From Microbulbifer sp. VAAF005 (GTDB lineage: Bacteria > Pseudomonadota > Gammaproteobacteria > Pseudomonadales > Cellvibrionaceae): 64,000 nt of DNA. The position numbers were made by a program, and so were the translations under genes. Positions 36,601 to 46,399 of this stretch are shown here, piece after piece; the stretch's first letter is position 1; every line of letters begins with the position of its first letter. Location of the stretch: contig NZ_CP120233.1 of the NCBI RefSeq assembly GCF_030012985.1, forward strand, positions 3,963,001 through 4,027,000, given 5' to 3'. The notes beneath the pieces were generated by a model. That model saw nothing but the letters and a program-made list of their open reading frames with translations. It searched no databases and was not told the origin of the DNA.

Positions 36601-37221
36601 GACCTGAGCGGCATTGGCGCGCGCCTCTTCATCCATGGCCAGGGCCAGGGACTCGTAGTCGGACTTCTCCTGGGCGATCAAGTCGTTGAGCTTTTGGCTG
36701 GAGTCGAGCTGTACGTTGGCCTCTGTCAGCTCGCTGCGCAGCTGTGCGATTTTTTCGTGCAGTTGGTGGAGATCTTTACTGGGGTCCTCGGGGGCCTGGA
36801 AACGGCCCGCTTTAAATTGAGCACCGTTGCGGCCAAAGGCGCGGTGAAACCAAACGGCCAGACAGCGGGCTACACGCAGGCCATCCATGGCCTCTTTGTG
36901 CCGGGTTTTGAACTGGTGCGTGGCGCGGTTGCCCTCGACGCGCAGGGTGCGAAACAGCTGCCGCACCGCCGGCTCAAAGTTGAGCTCGCGCCCCAGCCGT
37001 TCCACCAGTTCCAGCTGTGTGGTTTGCTCAGTAAATGCCACTCCACTGATGCTGGCGATATGCTGGGCGAGCGCTTCCCCCAGCTGGCGCAGCTTGATCA
37101 GGGTGGTATTGGGATCGCTGCTGAAGGCGCGCTCGGCGGCGCAGGCTAATTGAACAAAAAGGGGGTCGTGTTCGGCGAGGAAGGCAAAGTTTTTGCTCTG
37201 AGTGAGGTCTATCGCTGACAC
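33697..37221 (-). CDS. hsdR: Type I restriction-modification endonuclease subunit HsdR
   Basis: 1174 aa. Domain order: DUF4145-like helical region at ~1-130, a coiled coil at ~150-245, the PD-(D/E)xK nuclease (ADYVLF with the aspartate near 313, VVEAKR near 325-329), the SF2 helicase with ATGTGKT near 474-480, DEAHRGY near 577-583, a VGLTATP motif, and the C-terminal EcoEI-type region. It translocates DNA with ATP and cuts unmodified DNA in complex with HsdM/HsdS. GTG start at 37221 with GGAGGG just upstream. It is the first gene of the RM group; a 197-bp gap with palindromes separates it from fic. Confidence 0.96.
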   Translation of the reverse strand: MSAIDLTQSKNFAFLAEHDPLFVQLACAAERAFSSDPNTTLIKLRQLGEALAQHIASISGVAFTEQTTQLELVERLGRELNFEPAVRQLFRTLRVEGNRATHQFKTRHKEAMDGLRVARCLAVWFHRAFGRNGAQFKAGRFQAPEDPSKDLHQLHEKIAQLRSELTEANVQLDSSQKLNDLIAQEKSDYESLALAMDEEARANAAQVAAHEQALQETKRGYEDKIQALQKQLTASEAKERVGQRKEAVRKTRAVKLDLDLDEDLTRILIDRQLTDAGWEVDTEELRYAKGARPEKGINRAIAEWPTNKGRADYVLFVGLMPIAVVEAKRKNKNVAGKIPQAEGYSRNIVIQAPLTSAWEFAGRTIAWPDNHSGHYLVPFVYSGNGRPYLPQIQELSGIWFRDVRSPRNRAHALPNFHSPQGLLDRLQRSKQDAEDQLKREPFGYLKLRDYQEKAILAAEAAITSGQRRALLAMATGTGKTRTVIGLMYRLLKAERFNRILFLVDRTALGEQAQDAFKEAPLEQNHPISKIYNLAELGDMAVEAETRIQVATVQAMVSRLFASETPPTVDHYDCLIVDEAHRGYTLDQEMTEGELATRDASQYLSSYRRVLDYFDAVKVGLTATPAKHTSEIFGKPVYTYSYREAVADDWLIDHEPPIRYQTLLSKNGITFAPGSTVETVDTQTGEIDSAELEDELHFDVDAFNRRVINENFDRVICEQLAQELDPLGGEKTLIFCTTDSHADRVKSLLDQAFGDYCGDDYNQAAVAKITGQSPSVKQLIRQYKNERYPNIAITVDLLSTGIDVPKICNLVFMRRVRSRILYEQMIGRATRRCDEIGKTVFRIYDPVDIYAALQNVNTMKPLVKDPNITLEQLAGELTDPEQLQRALQSPGEPGMDSQADVVLSQLSQKLMRVLRKAENSAEKRPALREKLNELEQSWGVPAKSLHSHLHGLGPHKAAEFLNQHGGLLHQLAEVKALLGSERHPVISTHADEVLERSQGYGEHSKPEVYLDSFTRFIGEQINESAAITVVAKRPRDLTRAQLKEIKLLLDSHGYTEAKLQAAVRSQTNRDIAASIIGHIRRAALGEALVPFAQRVAAAMEKIYARHPWKTAQRRWLERLAKQLTHEVIIDRDTIDKLPAFQGGARQLDKVLDDQLDTVLEELNMAVWATPKPVPA

Positions 37222-37411
37222 ATTCCCTCCAATGGCTGTTCAGCTGGTGTAAGGAAGGCTAAGGCTCGCTACCACTTGGCTTAGCGCTTATTTTTTTACC
37301 TTTATACGACGGTGATGCTACCTGAAATTGGCGGATTGTTTAACTATTAGGCGGGAAAGGGGGTTAAGGGGCGCTGTTGGGGGGTATCGATGGGATCAAT
37401 CTGGCGGGAAA

Positions 37412-37438
37412 AATAGGGGCTCCATCGGAGCCCCTATT
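37412..37438 (-). terminator. Rho-independent terminator after the SNF2 helicase gene
   Basis: Perfect 12-bp stem AATAGGGGCTCC / GGAGCCCCTATT with a 3-base loop; on the reverse strand the stem is followed by TTTCCC within a T-rich TATTTTTC run. It lies 7 bp after the stop of the helicase gene (37446). Confidence 0.85.
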
Positions 37439-37445
37439 AAATGAT

Positions 37446-40400
37446 TTAATCCTGGAACAGTGACAACCACTGCTCCGAATCCAAGGCAGCACTTTTCCCA
37501 TCTTTACTGTAAATCGCATCTGCCAGCGCCTGCTTGTGCGCTTGCATATCGATGATTTTTTCTTCGACGGTATTCTCACAGATAAATTTATACACAAAGA
37601 CCGGTTTGTCCTGGCCGATACGATATGCGCGGTCGGTTGCCTGGTTTTCTACTGCCGGATTCCACCAGGGATCGTAGTGAATGACCGTATCGGCAGCGGT
37701 AAGGTTTAGGCCGACGCCTCCGGCTTTCAGGCTGATCAGGAATACGGGAATATCACCCTTCTGGAAAGCGTCAATCGCTTCCTGGCGTTTGCGCGTGCGC
37801 CCGGTGAGTTTTACATAGGGTATTGCCTGTTCTTCAAGGGCGGTTTCAATCTTGCCGAGCATTTCGGTAAATTGGGAGAATACAAGTATCTTGCGGCCTT
37901 CCTCCACCATTTCCGGGAGGATGTCCATCAGTGCTTCCAGCTTGGCCGATTGTTTAACCTTTTTTGCCTTGTCCAGTTTGACCAGTGCGGGGTCGCAGCA
38001 AATTTGTCGCAGCTTTAATAGGGCATCCAATATTTCGATATGAGATCGGTTGAGCCCTTTCTTTTTCATCAGGTCCCTAACCCGCTTTTCCATTACCGAG
38101 CGTACGGTTTCGTAAAGCGCGGCTTGGGCGGTATCGAAAGTAACTCGCTGGATAATTTCTGTTTTTGGGGGAGTTCAGTGGCAACTTCCTGCTTGGTGCG
38201 GCGTAAAATAAATGGGGAGATTCTCTGGTTCAGAGTCACTTGTTTGTGCTCATTAGCCTGCTTCTCAATGGGGGTTCGATAAAGCCCATTAAACCTTTTC
38301 TGGCTGTGCAGGAAACCGGGCATCAGGTAGTCAAACAGTGCCCACAGCTCGCCCAAGTGGTTTTCCAGTGGCGTTCCTGTCATGCACATTTTGTGCTTTG
38401 CACTTAGGGTACGGAGTAATTGTGCCGCTTTTGATTTGGGATTTTTAATCACCTGGGCTTCATCGAGAATCAATAGATGAAAATCATACTCTTTTAATAT
38501 TTCACTATCTCGAACAATCAACGGGTAGGTGGTTATCACCAGATCAGACTCGGGAATGAGTGAGAAATTCTCATGCCGCTCACTGCCGTGAAGTAGTAGC
38601 GCTTTTAATGTTGGAGTAAAGCGCAGGGCTTCGTTGAGCCAGTTACCCACCAAGCTGGTGGGTACAACCACCAGGGCGGGGGCGGTTAAGCGGCGGCTCT
38701 CTTTTTCTTTGAGAATATGAGCCAATCCCTGCAAGGTTTTACCCAGGCCCATGTCGTCGGCCAAAATACCATTCATATCGAGCTTGCGCAGGTGTTGCAG
38801 CCATTCAAAACCCGCTTGCTGGTAGGGGCGTAATTGTGCTTTCAGTGCCCTGGGGGTTTTACACTTTGCGGGCCCTTTTGTAGATTCTTGGCCAGGGCTT
38901 TTAGATCTTTATTGCCCTGCCAGGCTGAATCGGCATTGGGCAGCTCCGGCATAGCAAACCTGGGTACCTTGAGGCTTTGGGACTCACTGTCATACCACTC
39001 CTCTAAAACTGCAAACAGGTTGCGAAATAGTGCACTGGGTAGACGAATATACTGGTCTGAGCCGAGGGGAACTAATATGTCTTCTTCTTCAGCAGCCGCA
39101 TATCCTGATTCCAAATACTGTAATATTAGCGGCGCCAGGTGAATGGGTTGACCTTCAATATCTACGGTAGCACTCAGGGAAAACCAGTCATTGTCAGACT
39201 CTTCTGTTTGCCATTCCCAATCTTCAACCTCGTGTACTTTTAATGAAAAATCATCCTCGAACTCGATTATCCAGCCCGCTTCCTCAAGTCTTGGGATACC
39301 CTCGTTGAGGAAATCGTGCCAGCGCTCAATAGGCGTTTGACCGGTTTCGCCATCATCGAAGAACAGAGAGATCTCACCGGCTTCATTAGCTCCCAAGCTC
39401 CACTGCCATTGCATAAGATCCTTCAGTACAGCGATTTCGTGATGAAAATTTCGCTCCACTTTATAAAGCTTATCTTGTTGAGAGTAGATATTAGTTTCTG
39501 GGCGATTTTCGGCAAGTATTTCTTTTGCACGGATTACTACCGGGCCGTACTTAATGTGAAAATTGGCCGTGTGAATACTTTCAATCTCTCCCGGAATGGG
39601 GATCGATTTAAGGGTTAAGACCGGCCTTAGTGAATCGCCTACCTGTATAATAGGCAGTGATTTTGGTGTGGGTAAATGTTCACTGCCATAGTGACTATTA
39701 AGAAAGGTAATAGCACTGCCCATTTCTTTTTTGGAAATGGCTGGCATTGTTGCAAAGTCATTTAAAGCTCCACCACCCACCGGGCTTATGATAGGACCAA
39801 TGATGTCTTCTTGTGGTGAAAAATAGCAAGGTGGCTCGGTGGGGATTAGTTTCCAGTCATCGGGAAGGTCAGGCACATCTAATTGCAGCTGTGCACCGTT
39901 ATTACTTTCTTCCCAGTTGAGCTCCAGCTTGACTGCGTCCCCCCCATGAATCGGAGTTAGAGAATCGATATCGCTGAAGAAACGTCCACTGTCTAGCAGG
40001 TTTCTCAACAGAAGCGCACCTTCCTCTCCAGATATGGTTTTCCTGAAAAAGGACTGTGACAGCAGTTGTTGAAGGCCAAAAATTCTCTGGTCGATTTTTG
40101 ATATGGCAAGGCTGCTGTTGATATGGAAGTATTCTCGCTGGGGCTTACCATAGCCGCCTTTTTTGAGTGGACGGGCAGAATAGACATTAATCCTGGCATG
40201 TGCAGGGGAATACCGATCATCCCAATCCAAGGTATATAGCAGGTCTCGTTGTGCTGGTGAATCAAGCACGAGTTCACGCTGTTTCCCTGTAACATTGTTT
40301 TGCCAATGCTCCCAGGTTGTACTATTTGAGACCCGTCTGGGTGTCTTCTGGACTTCATTAACCGCTGCCATCAGTACAGCGGCGACATGTTTGCAGTTGT

Positions 40401-40644
40401 ACCCCACTGGACAGGAGCACTCGCCATCAATTTCGAATCCCCCCAAAATAGGGTCTTCGACTATTTCTATAAGTTGTTTGTAGTGGCTGGCATAGGAACC
40501 CCTTACCCTCCCGGTGATGGTTTTGCCATCGTGGGAAACATTAAATTCCTGAACTTTGCCGTTTCGAAAGTAATCTTTTCCCCTAACCAGGCTATTACTA
40601 GGGAGTTGCTGGGAAATGCTTCTAAAATCTATCGGGATGTTCAT
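37446..40644 (-). pseudogene. SNF2/SWIM helicase, frameshifted twice
   Basis: Three reading-frame pieces form one 1066-codon gene. N-terminal 600 codons: SWIM zinc finger with C-x-C-x5-C-x-H (CSCPVGYNCKH, residues ~76-86) and a bacterial SNF2-associated region. Then the helicase: DDMGLGKTLQG (Walker A), LLILDEAQVIKN (motif II as DEAQ), and the C-terminal lobe [59 protein letters not shown]. Frame changes are at G5 (38852-38856) and in T5G5 (38162-38171); one base each restores KPPRALKAQLRPYQ and [12 protein letters not shown]. Function in chromatin-like remodelling of bacteria is unknown; the SWIM form is often near RNA polymerase-associated or defence genes. Both lesions fit homopolymer errors. 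Confidence 0.85.
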
Positions 40645-40795
40645 TTATTTTGGAATTGCCTAATACTAGCCGGTTAGCGATTACAGTTCTAAGAGAGTCT
40701 TTTGTGTTAATGGTACTTGCTTTTAAACGTAGGGGTAAGTAATCGGGAGCTTGTCGGTACCAAACTCCCGGTATAGCGTCTAATTAACCGGCGGC

Positions 40796-43700
40796 CTATT
40801 CGGGTAACGTGTGTCGGGGTAAGAACTTCTGATACTGAAACGCCGCGCCCAACATACACAGTCCCACTAACATACAAACGACTATCTTTTGTATTAGTGA
40901 GAAGTCCTGCATATCCCAGAGCACAATCTTCAGTGCAGCTATGCCATAGATAATTAGTGATAACTTGAGTAACTTCTGGGTTTCAGGCTTTAATGTCTGG
41001 AACAGCAGTAGGGTTGCATGGACAACGAGAGCGAAGGAAACTGCCGGTAGCCACATGGCATCAAATAGCTGTGCTAATAGAGCTACGTAAACAATAATCG
41101 CGGTAACATGCACCAGCCACATATTTGCCATTCGATGACCAGACCAAACGGCTCTTGTAGGCAGGGTTTTGTGGTAAACCAGCAGGACAGCGATGCCAAG
41201 AGAGACTAGGTTATAGGCTCCAATCCACTCTGCATTGTGCGATTTCACAATGACAGCTCCGACTTGAATCAGTGTGATTAATTCAAAAATGCCCAGTGTC
41301 AGCATGTAGAAGGGCGTAAGCTGGTTGCGTAATGGCGCCAGCTTGGGTTGGCCGAAAAAGAGGCTCCCAAAATAGAGCTGGGTGAGTAGTAATGACAGTA
41401 CATAGTCACGAGTCAAAGTGTAACTGACAGCTATCAGTACTGCTGCAAAATAGTAGAAGGCCAGCGGGAATACAGGCTTCAGTGCCCTGTGGATAGCTTG
41501 CTGCCACTCCCTACCTGCGGGAGTTCGCTTTAAGCCCTGGCCAAGCCATATGAGTCCTATGAAGCTGGCGACTCCCAGCAATAGCCCCTCCATCGCCTTG
41601 CCCTGCCAGCCGACAAACTCTTGTAGGAGACAACCGCCGATAGTGATAAGGCTTGCAGCAGGAATCAAAATGCGAACTTCTTGTTTTAGATGTTCCATCC
41701 GCAGCCATGTGCAGAGGAATAGGGCAATACCACACGAGAACCACATCGCAACAGTGAAGTAGTCACTGGCCTTATACAGTATGGTAGGTAAGGCAATAAT
41801 GGGCAGTAAAGCGTAAAAGAGTTTACGCAGTGCCAATGCCAGCTTCTGCCCTGGTGATTGTATATTCAGCTGGTGATAGAGCTCGGCAATCAACCAAAGC
41901 CCCAGGAAAGCTTCAACACTGGCGATTTTGCCGTAGGGAATTTGATCATAGAAATGGAGGTTGCCCACAACTGATGCACTGGCGAGTAGTGGAATAAACA
42001 ACAGAAGGTAATGCCAGAGACCGAGCCACTCGCTAAATGCTGAATTCATACGCTGGCTGCGCCAGATCAGGAAAGCCATTGGCAGTGGTGCCAGCAACCA
42101 CATCCCTTGCGGCCAGATAATGCCTACCGATAGTAGGAAGCTCGCGGATAGCAGCAACCCAAAAGCATTATCGGCAACAAGGGTAAAACCTTGCTCTGCG
42201 GGAGTGATTCTTTCTGCACTATGGCGCAATAGCTGAGTGAGGGCAAAGGCAGCGGCACTTAGGGTTAGCCAATTAGACCAGCCTGCGCTGACCTCAAGGG
42301 ATAGCAGAAGTGGTGCGGGAACCAGACTTTCAGCTACCCATACCAGGGCTTGCAAAAACAAAAATATACCGGCTAAGGCAAGGGCGATATAGCCCTCACA
42401 GCGCACGCTGATAAAACCGAAATGTAGACCGAGGTAAATCAGTAGGAGTCCTTCAATACACCATACGATACCCAACAATTCGGGGCTGCAAAGAGCCAAA
42501 ATAGCCAAGCCTGCTAGCAAGCCCCCATGGAGTAATGCCATTGCGAGGATACTGCGGGCTGAGTCACTATCAGTACCGTAGCCGAATAACGGTCGAGAGC
42601 AGATAGCGAGCGCCGCCCAGGGCAAAAGGTTGAACAACCAAATTACCCCCAGGGCGTTGGTAGAAGGGGCCAAAGACCAGCTTATATGGATAAATAGCAC
42701 CAGGTTGGCTACCAGCATACCGATGCGTTTCCCATCCAACTCCCTGCCACTAAGTCCACTTAAAATGTAGTGAGCAAAACCATAGAAGAAACCATGAACT
42801 ATCAGCAATAGGCTCCAGGTAGAGGTAGACTCCCCCAGATTCGCGACCGAGAACTCGAACATGCCAGCACTCAGTGCCATAGTGACCAGTGCGAGCTGAG
42901 GCCAGTGAATCAGCTTGGATAAATGGAGCATGGCGAGAGCGAGAACCAACAAGTAGCTTAGATATACAACAGCAGTTGGATCAACATGATTAGCCACCAG
43001 TGGCATGGTGGCGCCGCCCAATAAGGTCACCATGGAGACAACCCGGGTCTCAAACAGCAGGGCAAGTAAATAGGAGATCGATGTCGTTGCTACTAATAGT
43101 CCGACCCCGACTGGAATCGGGACTAACTGATAGTATGGCCCGGCAAAATAACCACACAAATAAAGGAGTATGACCCCGAGTGCGATTAGCCCGGAACCAT
43201 AGTCAGCCATATTGGGCATACGCCGTCTAAACGTTACACCGCCCACAGTGGTTGCCGCCGCGACTAGGAAGCCAAGAGTCACTTTACCGGCGGGGCCCAG
43301 GTAGGCATTGAAAGAAAACTGCAATAGGTAAGCAAAGCCAAACACCAATGCCAATATACCGGCAGCCGTCATAAAGAAGACCGGAGCCTTCCCCTGGCTT
43401 TGATAGTGCCGGTAGAAGCTCATCAAGGAACCCCAAACCCGGTTCAGTGGTTCCAGGGTAGGTTCTAATAGGCTCGGTAGTTCCTCAGATATCCATTTAG
43501 CCAATTTACTTGGTTTGCCCACGCTTTGGGGGCGTGGCGTGGAGATAGTATTCTTCGGATGGACTGGAACTGTAGGAGGGGAAGTTGTTTGGTCTGGTTC
43601 TGGGGACTTAGAGTGGGCGGGCCCCATCAACTGAGCCAGTTCATCCTCTGGATTATCCTCTATCGGGAGCTTGGCTGCTAACTGATCCGCTGTATCTTGC

Positions 43701-43813
43701 TGAAGCTGTGCTTCTAGAGCGGATAACCGCTGTTCGAATATCTCAAGACGACGGCGATTGTCCCGCTCCAGTAGGGCCAATTCTGCGCGAAGTGATTGAA
43801 GTTCACTTTCCAT
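40796..43813 (-). CDS. Large DUF2339 multi-pass membrane protein
   Basis: 1005 aa from the ATG at 43813 (an in-frame TTG lies 18 codons upstream). It begins with a coiled coil (ESELQSLRAELALLERDNRR, EQRLSALEAQLQQ), then a proline-rich acidic linker, then some two dozen hydrophobic helices. GFAYLLQFSFNAYLGPAGKV, then LGFLVAAATTVGG, and TVGGVTFRRR are typical of DUF2339 proteins. Role unknown; the family is a widespread inner-membrane protein possibly linked to the cell surface. It is a single transcription unit between the SNF2 gene and the AzlCD pair. Confidence 0.9.
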   Translation of the reverse strand: MESELQSLRAELALLERDNRRRLEIFEQRLSALEAQLQQDTADQLAAKLPIEDNPEDELAQLMGPAHSKSPEPDQTTSPPTVPVHPKNTISTPRPQSVGKPSKLAKWISEELPSLLEPTLEPLNRVWGSLMSFYRHYQSQGKAPVFFMTAAGILALVFGFAYLLQFSFNAYLGPAGKVTLGFLVAAATTVGGVTFRRRMPNMADYGSGLIALGVILLYLCGYFAGPYYQLVPIPVGVGLLVATTSISYLLALLFETRVVSMVTLLGGATMPLVANHVDPTAVVYLSYLLVLALAMLHLSKLIHWPQLALVTMALSAGMFEFSVANLGESTSTWSLLLIVHGFFYGFAHYILSGLSGRELDGKRIGMLVANLVLFIHISWSLAPSTNALGVIWLFNLLPWAALAICSRPLFGYGTDSDSARSILAMALLHGGLLAGLAILALCSPELLGIVWCIEGLLLIYLGLHFGFISVRCEGYIALALAGIFLFLQALVWVAESLVPAPLLLSLEVSAGWSNWLTLSAAAFALTQLLRHSAERITPAEQGFTLVADNAFGLLLSASFLLSVGIIWPQGMWLLAPLPMAFLIWRSQRMNSAFSEWLGLWHYLLLFIPLLASASVVGNLHFYDQIPYGKIASVEAFLGLWLIAELYHQLNIQSPGQKLALALRKLFYALLPIIALPTILYKASDYFTVAMWFSCGIALFLCTWLRMEHLKQEVRILIPAASLITIGGCLLQEFVGWQGKAMEGLLLGVASFIGLIWLGQGLKRTPAGREWQQAIHRALKPVFPLAFYYFAAVLIAVSYTLTRDYVLSLLLTQLYFGSLFFGQPKLAPLRNQLTPFYMLTLGIFELITLIQVGAVIVKSHNAEWIGAYNLVSLGIAVLLVYHKTLPTRAVWSGHRMANMWLVHVTAIIVYVALLAQLFDAMWLPAVSFALVVHATLLLFQTLKPETQKLLKLSLIIYGIAALKIVLWDMQDFSLIQKIVVCMLVGLCMLGAAFQYQKFLPRHTLPE

Positions 43814-44411
43814 AACTTGCTCTAAGTACTTTTCTCCGAGGCTACATTGACCTGAGCAGCGGAACAAGTAGTTATATCGCCGTGTTCACTTATTCAATTA
43901 ATTTTGATAAATGTATCACTATTTGTTATGTAAGTATTCGCAAGCTGTTCGTTGACAACTATTAAAATAGTAAGAAGATTCAGTACAGTGAAGATTGTTA
44001 TTTTTGTTCTGTCCGTTTTTTCCGCCATTGGGTCAAGGGAGATCGTTTGTTGTCATCAAGCTTAAGTAGCCAGATTGATCTCGATAAGATAGTTCTTTCA
44101 CCGTATGGAGCTTACCAAAACTACTTTTTCTATATTTTTGCTTTTTTGCACTTGATATTTCAATGTAAAAAAATCAGTTGACCCTCTGGAGTTCAAAATA
44201 TATAAGTCCCGTCGGATTAAAGACTAAATGATTAAAGGTTTCACGAAGAAAAATGGAGGCAAGATTTCAGTATTTCCCTGGTCGGATGCTAATAATTATT
44301 GCTTATCATCATTCCCGTATTGTCAGTTGCTAACCTCTGGTACAACTTTGTAAGTTTGTATCAGATAAAACAGTAAACAATCCCTAATTGTAAAAATTGT
44401 CAGTTATTATC
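43814..44411. other. Intergenic, ~600 bp, AT-rich
   Basis: Separates DUF2339 (reverse) from azlC (forward) and must hold both promoters. No frame, tRNA or hairpin of note was seen. The ribosome site for azlC is weak. Confidence 0.5.
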
Positions 44412-45134
44412 ATGAGTTTTCAAAGAGCCGTTCCTGCAGAAAGATCGCATTCACTTGGGATGGCAGCAGTACTTGATACTTTGCCATTAGCAATAGCCGT
44501 AATTCCATGGGGGATTCTTTGTGGTTCTTTAGGAATTAAAATGGGCTTGAGTCTGCTAGAATCACAGCTAATGTCCTTGCTGGTATTTGCCGGGGCAGCA
44601 CAGTTATCGGCTCTTTCCATTATTGGTGTGGGCGGTGGTCTTTCTTCTATCCTAGGTAGTACGGCAGTTGTAAGTTCTCGTCATCTTCTCTACTCTGCGA
44701 CTTTTAGGGGTGAAGCTTTAAAGCTTCCTCTATACAAGCGAATAGCATTTGCATTTCTTCTTACGGATGAAATGTTTGCAGTTGCCGAGAATAAAAAGAG
44801 AACACTTGGATATTTCTCATTTGAGTATGCACTAATATCCGGATTTACCTTCTACTTAATATGGAATCTATCCACCTTTACAGGAATTATAGCCGGAAAG
44901 AGCATCCCCAACCTGGAGGCACTTGGGTTGGAATTTGCAATTGCTGCAACTTTTATTGCTATGGTCGTTCCAAATATTAAATCTCGAGCTACTCTCATAG
45001 CTGTTTTGGTTTCGGCAGTGAGTTCAGTAATATTTCATATTTATGCAGTATCCAATGGGTTGCTATTTTCAGGATTGATGGGTATGTGTATAGGCTATCT
45101 ACTGGAAAACAAGGCTGAGGAGGAAGAGGTATGA
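44412..45134 (+). CDS. azlC: AzlC family branched-chain amino acid exporter, large subunit
   Basis: 240 aa from the ATG at 44412; a TTG five codons earlier is also open. Six or more helices and the AzlC pattern: DTLPLAIAVIPWGILCGSLGI, LLVFAGAAQLSALS, VVSSRHLLYSA, LLTDEMFAVAE. AzlC and AzlD together export branched-chain amino acids and analogues. The stop overlaps azlD (ATGA), the normal arrangement. Confidence 0.93.
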   Translation: MSFQRAVPAERSHSLGMAAVLDTLPLAIAVIPWGILCGSLGIKMGLSLLESQLMSLLVFAGAAQLSALSIIGVGGGLSSILGSTAVVSSRHLLYSATFRGEALKLPLYKRIAFAFLLTDEMFAVAENKKRTLGYFSFEYALISGFTFYLIWNLSTFTGIIAGKSIPNLEALGLEFAIAATFIAMVVPNIKSRATLIAVLVSAVSSVIFHIYAVSNGLLFSGLMGMCIGYLLENKAEEEEV

Positions 45135-45445
45135 GTATATATACCATCCTAGCAATGTCTGCTATTACTTTTTACATGCGTTATGCTTTCTTTATAAAGA
45201 ATCTTCCAATAAAGTTAAACAATAATACTCAACGTTTTTTAAGGTTTACGGCACCTTGTATATTGGCCTCAATGGCGGCTCCAATTGTTTTTGGAGAGGT
45301 TGAACTTTCCAATTCCGATCTAACTAACCCCTTCCTTGTAGCAGGTCTATTCACTATTTTAGTTAGTTGCGTGATTAGAAATACTCTTGCCGTTGTCTTT
45401 CTTAGTATATTTGCGTTTTCAGCAATGAAGTTCTTCTTTGGCTAA
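45131..45445 (+). CDS. azlD: AzlD family branched-chain amino acid exporter, small subunit
   Basis: 104 aa with three to four helices: MSAITFYMRYAFFI at the front, then LRFTAPCILASMAAPIVF and VAGLFTILVSCVIRNTLAVV. Start overlaps the azlC stop. Partner of AzlC in the exporter. Confidence 0.92.
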   Translation: MSIYTILAMSAITFYMRYAFFIKNLPIKLNNNTQRFLRFTAPCILASMAAPIVFGEVELSNSDLTNPFLVAGLFTILVSCVIRNTLAVVFLSIFAFSAMKFFFG

Positions 45446-45596
45446 TTAAGTATATTTCTATTCAGGTAGGATTGAAGTTTTTGTTTCGGATAGTTTTAGC
45501 TGTTTAGAATGAAAGGGTATGAGAAGCAAGTTATTCTGGGCCTCCTTAACTATGCTGAAGTCAGGCCAATTCAATTGCTATTGGTAAGGTAGCTAG

Positions 45597-45859
45597 GGGG
45601 CCCCTGAATAGCTCCGTAATGCCTCTGCGGGTCTTGAAGGGTGCTGATGTTAGGCGCAGCTCGCCGCGAATGGCCGTAGCCCTTTGCAAGAGCTGCAACG
45701 CAGCAGATGCGGCCTTCAAGGCCCGCCCTTCGGGGCTTGCAGAGCGATTCACACTCCGCGTTGCGACTTCTTGAAAGGTCTAGACATTCCTGCAAAGCCG
45801 CGCCTTGATTGTGAACCGCTCTGCATGCCAGAGGTATCACGGAGCTATTCAGGGGCTCC
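45597..45859 (-). mobile_element. 263-bp MITE-like element, copy 2
   Basis: Same length as copy 1 and in the opposite orientation. Flanked by the 4-bp direct repeat CTAG (45593-45596 and 45860-45863). The outer repeat reads GAGCCCCTGAATAGCTCC; two positions differ from copy 1 and the differences appear on both arms, so pairing between the ends is conserved. It lies between azlD and the DUF5329 gene. Confidence 0.85.
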
Positions 45860-45900
45860 CTAGGTATCAGCTTTAATTGAGTTGGCCTCTTGCTAATGGC

Positions 45901-46281
45901 TTAAGTATTATCAGGAGTTAACTGAATAGTTTCACGATAGCGTGCAAGCTCATCTAAAAGCCACTGCTGGGATTCTTCTTTGGGTTGGTCTGCACACTGT
46001 ATATGATAAGGTTTGCCGCTAAAAGTGCTTGCGCTGGCACTTAGTTTAATAAAATCCTCAGCGCTAACAATTTTATTGGAGAAATATTTGTATTTTTTCT
46101 CCATATGCTCCACGGCTTCCTGGCTGGTATGCTTGCTATCATTACGGATAAATGTGCACTCTGAAGCCGAAACAAACTCCATCAGATGATTTATCTCCTT
46201 GGTAGCTGTGTCAGCCTGAACCAGGGCAGGGAGCATACTCAGAGAGAGAATAGTGAGTGAATTTGAGAGGCTTTTAATCAT
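45901..46281 (-). CDS. DUF5329 family secreted protein
   Basis: 126 aa with a signal peptide (LTILSLSMLPALVQA, cut near A-D) and the DUF5329 features EINHLMEFVSASECTFIRND, EHMEKKYKYFSNKI, SAEDFIKLSAS and SGKPYHIQC. Two cysteines (CTF, QCAD) probably form a disulphide in the periplasm. Function unknown. Confidence 0.85.
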   Translation of the reverse strand: MIKSLSNSLTILSLSMLPALVQADTATKEINHLMEFVSASECTFIRNDSKHTSQEAVEHMEKKYKYFSNKIVSAEDFIKLSASASTFSGKPYHIQCADQPKEESQQWLLDELARYRETIQLTPDNT

Positions 46282-46343
46282 TTTCCCATTCCTTGGCTAT
46301 GGAAATCAGGATAGTCCACTAAGCGGACTTGAAAGAGTTGGAA

Positions 46344-46364
46344 TAGAGCCCCGGAGGGGCTCTA
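46344..46364. terminator. Hairpin between the lipoprotein and DUF5329 genes
   Basis: Perfect 9-bp stem TAGAGCCCC / GGGGCTCTA with a GGA loop, 36 bp after the stop of the reverse-strand lipoprotein gene (46400). No long T-run follows on either strand, so it is a moderate candidate. Confidence 0.5.
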
Positions 46365-46399
46365 CCAGAAACATATATCAAGGCCTATAGTTTGGAGCT

